The notes beneath the pieces are model-generated. The model saw only the letters and a list, made by a program, of their open reading frames with translations, made no database searches and was not told where the DNA came from. From positions 39,396-103,395 of the forward strand of contig NZ_JACJSG010000028.1 in assembly GCF_014697625.1 (NCBI RefSeq): a DNA stretch of 64,000 bases. Direction: 5' to 3'. The translations under genes were made by a program, and so were the position numbers. Shown here one piece after another: positions 18,084 to 26,409 of this stretch. How positions within the stretch are numbered: position 1 is the stretch's first letter; every line of letters begins with the position of its first letter. This DNA is from Anabaena azotica FACHB-119. Its GTDB lineage: Bacteria > Cyanobacteriota > Cyanobacteriia > Cyanobacteriales > Nostocaceae.

Positions 18084-18118
18084 TTGGTAATTGGTAATTG
18101 GTAATTGGTAATTGGTAA
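18079..18118. repeat. Heptamer tandem repeat (GGTAATT)
   Basis: About 5.5 units; the first supplies the stop codon of susA. An inverted match (ATTACCCATTACCTATTAC) follows at 18136-18160. Confidence 0.9.
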
Positions 18119-18186
18119 ACTGTATTTTTCTTCCCATTACCCATTACCTATTACTCATTACCAACCTTCACAGATATGACTGTTGA

Positions 18187-18822
18187 CTATCTTGTTAACG
18201 AATACCAAGTATTAGTCCCGACTACCCCATCTACTACAAGATTACTCTGAACTTGAAACGCTTTCACAGCCGTTTCTGTCAGCGCACCAAAATTACCATC
18301 AACTCGAATAGCATAGCCTTTAGCTATTAATAACCTTTGCAAAGCCCGGACAGCAAGACCAGAATTACCAAAACGTAGTGTTGGTAAATTGCGACGAGTT
18401 GTAGACCTTCTCGCAATTACAACTCTTTTGCGAAACCTTTGGGATATCAGACGTGGTTCACAGGGAAATTTCACCCTGACGGCTTGAAAATTGTTGAATT
18501 CAGATAAGCTATATATGTCTTTTGCTACAACTTTTTGTGGATTTTTTAAGAAAGATTTGTAATTTTTTGGTTGGTAATTAGCTTTAATATTTGCGGAAAT
18601 TTCACTAAGCCTTGTAAATTCAGGTGGCGTGATTTTAGCACTCGCTATTAATTGAGATGATTCACTCTGGGTTAAATTTTTCCTGCCTTGGTCAAGCTGA
18701 ATTGTAGGCTGTTTGGGTACAATGGACGTAGAAGGTTGTTTTGTTGCTAATACGCCCGTCATCAGCAAGACAATTTCATTCATGGTATTTGATGTGACTA
18801 TGACCCATAATTCCTTTGACAT
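18187..18822 (-). CDS. Peptidoglycan-binding-domain protein
   Basis: 211 residues. The C-terminal 60 residues are a PG_binding_1 domain (LRFGNSGLAVRALQRLLIAK, VDGNFGALTETAVKAFQ, LVVDGVVGTNTWYSL). The N-terminus has a short hydrophobic segment (MNEIVLLMTGVLATK at about 14-28) that may act as a poor signal, followed by a Ser/Thr-rich linker and a basic stretch (RFRKRVVIARRSTTRR). Such proteins bind cell-wall glycan; no hydrolase domain is attached. It is convergent with susA and has no operon partner. Confidence 0.8.
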   Translation of the reverse strand: MSKELWVIVTSNTMNEIVLLMTGVLATKQPSTSIVPKQPTIQLDQGRKNLTQSESSQLIASAKITPPEFTRLSEISANIKANYQPKNYKSFLKNPQKVVAKDIYSLSEFNNFQAVRVKFPCEPRLISQRFRKRVVIARRSTTRRNLPTLRFGNSGLAVRALQRLLIAKGYAIRVDGNFGALTETAVKAFQVQSNLVVDGVVGTNTWYSLTR

Positions 18823-19439
18823 AAAAAATTAAATTATTCCGGAATCAGGCGTACCTAAATCTCATAAGTTAAATTTTGTGCAATGACAAATGATTCAGAA
18901 TATGTTGACAAAATTCTGAATACATTATCTTTATTGGGTTTTAATTATTAGCTGCTAATTGTGCAGCATAATTTTTTACAAGACATATTTTTTTTGATAC
19001 TTCAACTTGTAAGTTGTGTTGATTTTGGGGTCAGCAAATTCTCTCTTAAGCCCTTTAGTTAACTGTTCAATAACAATAAACTCTAGATAATCAGAAATTT
19101 ATTCCACCTGAAGCCGTAGATATTCAGGCGGAATTTTTCGATTTGGTATAGCAGGGGACATCAGTTATCAGTTATCATATCAAGTTCGGCTAATTACTTA
19201 TAATATGGTTGTTTTGGTCGGTAATTGGTAATAGCTAATAGGTAATTGTTGTGAGCCATTACCGATTACCTATTACCTATTACCAGCCCCCAATATATGA
19301 TAAGTATTTAAGCGGACATGATATCAGTTATCAGTTCTGACGGCTTGTGGTGGGGGATAAAGCAGTGTCTCCCAAAGTCTTCCATCCATCAATTGGTGTG
19401 CTGTTTCACTTTGGTATTTAACTGTTCACTGATAACTGT
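18823..19439. other. Intergenic region with family A element
   Basis: No gene. AT-rich from 18823 to 19140, then the inverted-repeat element at 19177-19324 and CAGTTATC/GTTCACT short repeats up to the kinase stop codon. Confidence 0.6.
19177..19324. repeat. Inverted-repeat element, family A copy 2
   Basis: Ends ATATCAAGTTCGGCTAA and TTAAGCGGACATGATAT match copy 1 at 2422-2548. The interior carries GGTAATTGG-type heptamers and their complement, which makes a longer internal stem. Confidence 0.6.
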
Positions 19440-20780
19440 TCACTGTTCACTGTTAAAGATTTTCTGAAAAAATTTGTATTTTTCCAACCTAGCTTCTGTA
19501 GTGTGGTTAAATAATGATAGTTCAATTTGAAAAGTAGAACCTTCACCTAGTAGACTTTTCACAGAGATTTGTCCTTGGTGGGCTTGTACAATTTGTTGAG
19601 CGATCGCTAGTCCTAATCCAAAGCCACCAGTTTCACGAGAGCGCACCGTATCTACTCGATAGAATCGCTCAAAAATATAGGGTAAATCGGTGTCAGGTAT
19701 ACCTATACCATTGTCTTCCACCTGAATGATAGCACGCTGGGATTGGCTCAATAGTCGTAGTTGCACCTCTCCACCTGTGGCTGTGTATTTAAAAGCATTA
19801 GTCAGGAGATTAAGGATAGCTTGTCTGAGCAAATTAACATCTGCGTGAACAATTATAGGCTGACGGGGAATTTGAGGATGAAACTTGAGGTTGTTGCTAG
19901 TGGCTTGGGGAGTGACTTCCACAGCTAGCGATCGCAACATTTCACTCAAATCCACAGGTTTTAATTTCGTTTGTGCCAGCGAAACATCATGACGTGATAG
20001 GAACAACAAATTATTGATCAGCGTAGTCATTAACTTAGCAGTTTCGGCAATCTTTTGTAATCGCTGTCTTTGTTCAGAAATATCTTCCGGTGGCATCAGC
20101 GCCACTTGAGCATTACTTAATACCGTGGCTATAGGTGTACGCAATTCATGAGAAGCATCTGCGGTAAATCGCTGTAATTGCTGGTAAGCTTGGAGACTGG
20201 GACGCATCGCCAACCCCCCTAAAAACCAACCAGTAATCCCAATTACCCCAAAAGTAATCGGCACACCCAAAGCCAAAAACAAGCGGGCTTGATTCAAGCT
20301 ACCACGTAGAGAGTCCATTGGGGCGGCTGCTTGAAAATAACCAAGTAACACCTTATCCTTCATCACAGGAATAGTAACTTGGCGAATCCAGATAGTTTCA
20401 CTAGAGGATTTGTTTGATGCAGCTAGAACTTGCAAAGTTTTGAATCCAGGTTCTGTAGTTAAATGTTTCGCATCCGATGAACCGATAAACTGCACAAGTT
20501 GCTTGTTAGCGTTATACCAACGGGCGTAAAGTAATCTGTTATTTAAAGGGACACCATCATCTATAGGAGTCGGTGCAGTTTGTGTTTGCCATTTACTTTG
20601 GTAAAGCGCGTACTGGGTTTTTGTGGCAAAGCTTTTACTCTGACGAAACAGTTCATCATCAAAAAATCGCAACTGTTCTTCCACATTTAAGCAGTAACCC
20701 ACGCCTGCAAAAGCAAACAAAATTCCACCCATCGATAGGGCAAACCAGTGAGCGAGATTACGGCGACTGTGATCAAACAT
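19440..20780 (-). CDS. Membrane sensor histidine kinase (partner of the regulator at 21299)
   Basis: 446 residues from ATG 20780 (MFDHSRRNLAHW). The frame stays open upstream to 20909 only because the heptamer tract there translates as SPIPNPQ repeats, so the longer start is rejected. It has two membrane helices (residues about 11-33 and 165-190) around an extracytoplasmic sensor region of about 130 residues, then the kinase core: FTADASHELRTPIATVLSNA (H-box), NLLTNAFKYTATGG (N-box), VEDNGIGIP and GFGLGLAIAQQI. The 518-bp gap to its regulator is filled by repeats. It resembles RppB/NrsS-type cyanobacterial kinases at the family level; the signal is unknown. Confidence 0.9.
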   Translation of the reverse strand: MFDHSRRNLAHWFALSMGGILFAFAGVGYCLNVEEQLRFFDDELFRQSKSFATKTQYALYQSKWQTQTAPTPIDDGVPLNNRLLYARWYNANKQLVQFIGSSDAKHLTTEPGFKTLQVLAASNKSSSETIWIRQVTIPVMKDKVLLGYFQAAAPMDSLRGSLNQARLFLALGVPITFGVIGITGWFLGGLAMRPSLQAYQQLQRFTADASHELRTPIATVLSNAQVALMPPEDISEQRQRLQKIAETAKLMTTLINNLLFLSRHDVSLAQTKLKPVDLSEMLRSLAVEVTPQATSNNLKFHPQIPRQPIIVHADVNLLRQAILNLLTNAFKYTATGGEVQLRLLSQSQRAIIQVEDNGIGIPDTDLPYIFERFYRVDTVRSRETGGFGLGLAIAQQIVQAHQGQISVKSLLGEGSTFQIELSLFNHTTEARLEKYKFFQKIFNSEQ

Positions 20781-20847
20781 GGGATTGGGGATTGGGGATT
20801 GGGGATTGGGGATTGGGGATTGGGGATTGGGGATTGGGGATTGGGGG
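20781..20847. repeat. Heptamer tandem repeat (GGGATTG)
   Basis: About 9.6 perfect units directly abutting the histidine-kinase start codon, on the side where a ribosome-binding site would lie. Confidence 0.95.
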
Positions 20848-20891
20848 GAGATGAGGTAGTAACCCACCCCTAGCCCCTCCCAGGAGGGGAA

Positions 20892-21059
20892 CCTACGGTG
20901 TACACACATCTCTGTGCTGAGTGCAAAATGTGGTCTGATCCCCCTAAATCCCCCTTAATAAGGGGGACTTTGATTCTTGTTCCCCCCTTTTTTAAGGGGG
21001 GTTAGGGGGGATCAAAACGTTGTCTGACTAGGTTATCAGACTTGTGTGTACACCGTAGG
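20892..21059. mobile_element. MITE with 16-bp perfect TIRs and 8-bp target duplication
   Basis: Terminal inverted repeats CCTACGGTGTACACAC (20892-20907) and GTGTGTACACCGTAGG (21044-21059) are perfect. Both outer edges carry GAGGGGAA (20884-20891 and 21060-21067), an 8-bp target duplication. An inner imperfect inverted repeat (GATCCCCCTAAATCCCCC at 20938 and its counterpart ending 21012) makes a nested stem. It encodes no protein, so transposition would need a transposase in trans. The related repeat at 31591-31640 (reverse complement) shows the uninterrupted target. Confidence 0.85.
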
Positions 21060-21157
21060 GAGGGGAACGGGGAGATGAGGGGATGAGGGAGAAGTAGCTT
21101 TAGCTTGTTGTATTTCTTTTTTAAGGAACGCTACGCCAACTAGCGAGCAAGTAAGAC

Positions 21158-21187
21158 TGTAGAGACGTTGCATGCAACGTCTCTACA
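21158..21187. repeat. 30-bp perfect palindrome, copy 1
   Basis: TGTAGAGACGTTGCA and its exact complement, with no loop. It is paired with the copy at 36252-36281, which differs by a compensated base pair. Confidence 0.75.
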
Positions 21188-21298
21188 TTATTTATTCGGT
21201 GCAACTTCATAGAAAATTGGTATAAGTATATATTTTTAGTCATTAAATCTTGTATACCTTTCTTCCTCATCTCCCCCCAATCCCCAATCCCCACTCCC

Positions 21299-21973
21299 CT
21301 ACGAAGGTGGGTTTAAGCGATAGCCGACACGATGCACTGTTTCTATCCAATCTCTAGCACCAATTACTTGCAGACGTTGACGCAGGCGGCGAATTAAGGT
21401 TGTGACTGCATTACTTTCTGGTTCTTCGCCAAAACTCCAAAGAGCTTGTTCAATTTGGTCGTGGGATAATATTTGTCGGGGATGACGCATGAAATATTCC
21501 ATCAGTTGAAACTCTCGGCTGGAAAGCTGAGTTGTTTGTGAATCAAGTTCAATAGTCAGGTTAGATAAATGTAGGTGCAAATCGCCCAAGCTGATTTTAT
21601 CGCCTTGCCACATTGGCGATCGCCTGCCCAATGCTCGCACTCGCGCCAACAACTCTAGCACATCCACTGGTTTGACTAAATAATCATCGGCTCCCGCATC
21701 CAAACCCGCTACTTTATCGCTAACTGTGTCTTTTGCCGTTAACATCAGTACAGGAGCCGCTTTTCCAGCCCGGCGATATACTTGGCACAGTTCAATGCCG
21801 CTTAACTTGGGCAACATCCAATCTAATATTAGTAAGTCATAATCCTTGCGAAAAGCGAACCATTGGGCTGTTTCTCCGTCTGCGATCGCATCCACTGTAT
21901 GCCCAACTTTCAACAACGCTGTCCGTAATGGCTCTAACTGTGCTGGGTCATCTTCCACCAGTAAGATTAACAT
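21299..21973 (-). CDS. OmpR-family response regulator (RppA-like)
   Basis: 224 residues. The receiver has EDD near the N-terminus, phospho-acceptor Asp in LLILDWMLPKLSG, Thr in LMLTAKD and Lys in DDYLVKPVD. The C-terminal OmpR winged helix is complete (LSSREFQLMEYFMRHPRQIL, ESNAVTTLIRRLRQRL, IETVHRVGYRL). It is upstream of, and on the same strand as, the histidine kinase at 19440, which should be its partner. Similarity in overall pattern to RppA/NrsR is recognised, but I do not assign the symbol because the metal or redox signal cannot be inferred. Confidence 0.92.
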   Translation of the reverse strand: MLILLVEDDPAQLEPLRTALLKVGHTVDAIADGETAQWFAFRKDYDLLILDWMLPKLSGIELCQVYRRAGKAAPVLMLTAKDTVSDKVAGLDAGADDYLVKPVDVLELLARVRALGRRSPMWQGDKISLGDLHLHLSNLTIELDSQTTQLSSREFQLMEYFMRHPRQILSHDQIEQALWSFGEEPESNAVTTLIRRLRQRLQVIGARDWIETVHRVGYRLNPPS

Positions 21974-22331
21974 CAGATTTGTTTTGCTTGCTGTGTTTTT
22001 CGCTTACTTATTTTAAGATTAAGTTACAACAGTGACACAAAAGTGTCAGTAACTCAAATTATGCTGATAAACCCAGCCTTTTGCGTCAACCTGTAGGTGT
22101 TTTTTCAGACTGATCAATTTTTTCGCCCCAATCCCTTATCCTGCTTAGGTTCCAGCCAATCATATGAAAAAGGAGGTTGACGCAATCTCTGAAACCCTTA
22201 CCAGAAGTACTTTTGAGCGATTTTTAATTGACCACCTCTTGACAACCCATCGCCTGAAACGCTATTTTATCTCTAGGTTGACGAAACTGAACCTTGAAAA
22301 CCAAATATATCAATGCTTCTGGAGCCGGGCA
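21974..22331 (+). promoter_or_regulatory. Probable CRISPR leader region
   Basis: 358 bp without a gene between the regulator start (divergent) and the first CRISPR repeat. The array is read from here because each repeat ends in ATTGAAAC, the usual 3' handle that becomes the crRNA 5' tag. A leader with the array promoter is therefore expected in this stretch; no exact promoter element was identified. Confidence 0.6.
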
Positions 22332-24472
22332 GTTTAAATTTCACCTAATCCCTATTAGGGATTGAAACTAAAGCCTTGCGGGTGTAAGCTCGGATCAATA
22401 TTGTTTAAATTTCACCTAATCCCTATTAGGGATTGAAACCCTACAATATCCTCTGACAATAACCTCACCTGCGTTTAAATTTCACCTAATCCCTATTAGG
22501 GATTGAAACAGTTGATTATCCTCTATATCTTGTAATGCCCAAAAAGTTTAAATTTCACCTAATCCCTATTAGGGATTGAAACCCAATAGATAACCAATCA
22601 GACATCATACTCTACGTTTAAATTTCACCTAATCCCTATTAGGGATTGAAACTCTCTACTGCGCCTACTCTGTCGCTCAACTTATCGGGTTTAAATTTCA
22701 CCTAATCCCTATTAGGGATTGAAACAGGGAAGCTAAAAGCACAGCTAATAATGCTAAGGCGTTTAAATTTCACCTAATCCCTATTAGGGATTGAAACTTG
22801 AAAAAATAGGAGAAGTCAAACTAAGTGAAACAAAGTTTAAATTTCACCTAATCCCTATTAGGGATTGAAACCGCATCCGCTTAGGAGAAAAATTAGCCAA
22901 TAAGGTTTAAATTTCACCTAATCCCTATTAGGGATTGAAACTGTGAAATAGCGCAACCCACAGGATGCCTCGGCTCTGTTTAAATTTCACCTAATCCCTA
23001 TTAGGGATTGAAACGTTTAATCGGAACTTTTATATTTTTAGCTATTGCGTTTAAATTTCACCTAATCCCTATTAGGGATTGAAACTAAGTGGAATCAAGT
23101 CACTCCACCGCATAGTTGCGTTTAAATTTCACCTAATCCCTATTAGGGATTGAAACCACGCAATGGTATCTGATAATTCTCCCACCTTGAGTTTAAATTT
23201 CACCTAATCCCTATTAGGGATTGAAACTTATGGCGCTGAACAAAGAGATTTAATTATTAGAGGTTTAAATTTCACCTAATCCCTATTAGGGATTGAAACG
23301 CCATTAAGATATTCCGCAAAACACTCTGTAAACTAGTGTTTAAATTTCACCTAATCCCTATTAGGGATTGAAACACTAGGAACAGCTAACCCTAGCCTAA
23401 TCGTTGTGGGGTTTAAATTTCACCTAATCCCTATTAGGGATTGAAACCTGGGGTAATTAAATCTTTGAACCAACGCAGACGAATAAGTTTAAATTTCACC
23501 TAATCCCTATTAGGGATTGAAACACTTAATAGAGGTTGATTACGACGAATCAACAGATACCGTTTAAATTTCACCTAATCCCTATTAGGGATTGAAACCC
23601 ATCTTCGGTGAGATAACTTTCAATGGGGTAAATTGTTTAAATTTCACCTAATCCCTATTAGGGATTGAAACTCAACCACTCTAAAGGTCGCACAAGTAAC
23701 TTGAAGTTTAAATTTCACCTAATCCCTATTAGGGATTGAAACAATTGCTCTAGTTCATTAACCTTTTGCACCAAATCTTGGTTTAAATTTCACCTAATCC
23801 CTATTAGGGATTGAAACAGTATATCGCTTAATATTGCTGAGTCCATCGTTAGTTTAAATTTCACCTAATCCCTATTAGGGATTGAAACCATCGTGGCTGT
23901 AGCTGGGGGCTTAGGCGCGATCGCGTTTAAATTTCACCTAATCCCTATTAGGGATTGAAACAGCAGATGTGTACCTGATGATGCCAAACAACTAACGTTT
24001 AAATTTCACCTAATCCCTATTAGGGATTGAAACTTTCATGATGCTCAGATACAGTAATCAGCACAACGTGTTTAAATTTCACCTAATCCCTATTAGGGAT
24101 TGAAACCTTTAATAGCCTGGTAATTCTCAGGCTTACAATAAAGTTTAAATTTCACCTAATCCCTATTAGGGATTGAAACTTCATCGGATTCCTTGTGCTA
24201 TTTTGCAGGCTAAAGTTTAAATTTCACCTAATCCCTATTAGGGATTGAAACTTTGCAACGCCGCATTTCATGGGAGGCGCACAGAGTTTAAATTTCACCT
24301 AATCCCTATTAGGGATTGAAACAATTTAGCCCACAGGCAACCTTGATATAAAGGACAAGTTTAAATTTCACCTAATCCCTATTAGGGATTGAAACACTAG
24401 AAACAAGCTTAATAATATGCGGTGCAATGGTTTCAGTTTAAATTTCACCTAATCCCTATTAGGGATTGAAAC
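22332..24472 (+). CRISPR. CRISPR array: 30 identical 37-nt repeats, 29 spacers
   Basis: The repeat begins GTTTAAATTTCACC, has an internal palindrome AATCCCTATTAGGGATT, and ends ATTGAAAC. I placed 30 copies, from 22332 to 24436, with a period of 70-76 nt and spacers of about 33-39 nt. All copies, including the last, look identical, and spacers differ from one another. The repeat type is the one found with cyanobacterial type I and type III systems; the ATTGAAAC handle sets the orientation as plus. No cas gene occurs in the window, so processing must rely on loci elsewhere. There is no terminal repeat decay. Confidence 0.98.
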
Positions 24473-24545
24473 CTAAAGTAGATTTATAATAACCAAAAAA
24501 GCGATCGCCAAGTTAAAATTCCACCATACACCCATACACCCTTTT

Positions 24546-24938
24546 ATGCGTCAAGTTCCACTTTTTCCAGTGTTACGAACATTAGGTCTTGTGTTCTGGT
24601 TATCTTTGCCGCTAATTGGGTTGAGTTTTTGGTTGGGAAGCAGCTTCATCGGTGAGCAAATACTCAGTCGAGGCTACGACCATAAAAAATATCTCCAAGC
24701 CGATAGCCAAATGGCATGGCAGATGAAGAAAAAGATTATGGCTATTGAAGTGGAAACTCTTCCGCACAAAGGAATATCTTTTGTGAGCGTCAAAACAAAT
24801 CACTCAACGCTGAAAACGATGATATTTGAATTTGCGATCGTCGAACCTCGCAAACTAGAAGCCAAGCTTGCTCAAGAGTTAGGGTTGTCCCCAGAACGAG
24901 TTAAGGCGTTAATTCGCTATCAACCAGATAATCAATGA
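24546..24938 (+). CDS. Hypothetical membrane-anchored protein, 130 aa
   Basis: ATG 24546 opens a protein with one N-terminal membrane helix (LRTLGLVFWLSLPLIGLSFW, about 10-30), then a hydrophilic domain that ends in a small helical unit (ELGLSPERVKALIRYQPD) like those that bind subunits or DNA ends. No catalytic motif is visible and I do not recognise the family. It starts 74 bp after the last CRISPR repeat on the same strand. It is probably unrelated to the array, because it is not a Cas protein. A HIP1-built intrinsic terminator follows at 25029. Confidence 0.7.
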   Translation: MRQVPLFPVLRTLGLVFWLSLPLIGLSFWLGSSFIGEQILSRGYDHKKYLQADSQMAWQMKKKIMAIEVETLPHKGISFVSVKTNHSTLKTMIFEFAIVEPRKLEAKLAQELGLSPERVKALIRYQPDNQ

Positions 24939-25394
24939 CAACTCTCACCTGTTACCTCTAGCTTTACGCTAGATATGCTATTGTCTTAATAAGCTGTTAT
25001 TAAGCAGCTAGTCAAAATCTAGTGTTAGTGCGATCGCTTGTAACGGAACCCAAGCGATCGCATTTTATAACTAGTTTGATTGTCATTTTACTCAAGGTTT
25101 CTTTTTATCAACTTTTGCAAGAGTTATTCACTCTATTTTCAGTAACTCTACTTTTTTATGCAGTATTTTTTATCACTATCCTGCTTTTTCCCAACTCCCG
25201 CTTGATTTTTCACTTTCCATCCCTGATGACTTTGGTTTTGAATCAAAAACTAGCGGACATATTCCCTATCATTTCTTTTGTGACAGTTTCAGGTGCGGAA
25301 TGAAGGTTCGATAGATGAGGACAAAAGCTAACCAAAATATCAACAGCCTCAGCGACTTAAGCACCTGTAGCCTGTCCCCTATCCCCTGCCATAT
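24939..25394. other. Intergenic region with HIP1 terminator
   Basis: A frame at 25022-25303 starts inside the terminator hairpin and is not accepted as a gene. The rest is AT-rich and holds nothing recognised. Confidence 0.5.
25029..25066 (+). terminator. Intrinsic terminator whose arms are HIP1 octamers
   Basis: Perfect 12-bp arms TGCGATCGCTTG (25029-25040) and CAAGCGATCGCA (25051-25062), 10-nt loop, then TTTT. It is downstream of the 130-aa gene. Confidence 0.75.
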
Positions 25395-25631
25395 TTAGCG
25401 AGTGCCGCTACCATGCTGACTATCTGGGCCTCCAAAATTGGGCGGAACGTACAATTCTTGCGAGTCCAATAAATTTTCTCCAGGGTTCTGGGTGATTGAG
25501 CTAGTGTCTGTAGAACCACCAACCGATAGCGAAGACCTTAAGTTTCCTGTAGCATCTGCCACCTTGGGAATGACTAGACCCGCACTGATGCAAAATATTA
25601 AAACTCCGATGACTGTCAAGTTGGTTCTCAT
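25395..25631 (-). CDS. Small secreted protein with C-terminal GGPDSxHGSGTR motif
   Basis: 78 residues. The N-terminus is a clear signal peptide (TVIGVLIFCISAGLVIPKVADA, cleavage likely after residue 27), so the mature peptide would be about 50 residues, Ser/Gly/Asn-rich and without Cys. It ends in YVPPNFGGPDSQHGSGTR. Short exported cyanobacterial proteins, and the tails of some larger ones, often end in a similar PP..GGP....GSGTR signature; I know of no assigned function. It lies about 780 bp downstream of the CHASE2 gene on the same strand. Confidence 0.7.
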   Translation of the reverse strand: MRTNLTVIGVLIFCISAGLVIPKVADATGNLRSSLSVGGSTDTSSITQNPGENLLDSQELYVPPNFGGPDSQHGSGTR

Positions 25632-26409
25632 AAGCTTTTAAATTTCTGATTTATGGGAACGTTATTAATTTTTTACAAAAGCAAACCTGAGCTTTTCCAA
25701 AAATTAAATTTTCTGTAAATTTATTACTTCGCCAGAGAAATAAAAACTTAACTACGGTCAAGTTAGAAGTCACATTGTTTAAGGAATTGCCCTCAGAACG
25801 CTGTCGTAATTAAGAAATATAACTGATAACAGATTTTAAACACCTATCTGCGGTTAGAAATATTTCTCGGTCTAAAGTGATATGTATTCATTAATTACCA
25901 CAACAGAAATAGAAAACTCATGTTTCTTTAATCTTTTTTTAATAATTGTTAGTGTATATACTTACATCGCTAAAAGCAAATTACGTATTTTTACGCATAA
26001 AATACAGTTTGTTAGCCAAAACTTTATATTAAAGATATGTCAAATTTAAATAACTAATTATAAATTTATTAATTCTTTATAAAGATTATTTAACAATTTC
26101 AGTAACTTGTATAGTTACTTAACTTTTAAGAAACACAGGTGACAGGTGACAGAAACAAGAAAATAGGGAATAGTTGTGTTTCTTTCATATTTTGCGGGTT
26201 TTGCGGGAGCGTTCATCGCGCCCGTAGGAGGCTTTCAAGAAACACAAAAGTATAGGGATGCTTTTAAGGGCAGGTTTTTATTGAAGTAATGAATATGGCA
26301 GTAGGGTTTTTCAGATGCCGTGAAAAGTCAGACCCCTACACCCTTCATTGGTGTCAACTTAACGTGAAATGGTACGAACGTAAGCGATGTTTTGATAGCC
26401 GTGGGATTG
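25632..26409. other. AT-rich intergenic region with 57-bp repeat
   Basis: 778 bp with no gene. It is AT-rich over 25632-26120, then has the 57-bp element at 26128-26184 and further short inverted repeats (AAGAAACAC at 26234, GCGGGTTTTGCGGG near 26195). It may include the promoter for the small secreted protein. Confidence 0.5.
26128..26184. repeat. 57-bp repeat with AAGAAACAC termini, copy 2
   Basis: Same length and termini as 8571-8627, with the core GAAAATAGGGAATAGTTGTG conserved. It is preceded by AACTTTT as in copy 1. Confidence 0.6.

Larger units (their letters stand above)
20848..21298. other. Intergenic repeats between response regulator and histidine kinase
   Basis: No gene. Contains the MITE at 20892-21059 inside an older C/G-rich repeat, a 30-bp palindrome at 21158-21187 and C-rich low-complexity DNA before the regulator stop. 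Confidence 0.6.

Noticed and set aside
20781..20909. N-terminal extension of the histidine kinase
   Set aside because: The extension SPIPNPQ... is repeat-encoded; ATG at 20780 starts the membrane protein proper.
25022..25303. Hydrophobic 93-aa frame after the CRISPR-side gene
   Set aside because: It starts at GTG inside the HIP1 terminator hairpin, has no ribosome-binding site and reads as AT-rich hydrophobic noise.
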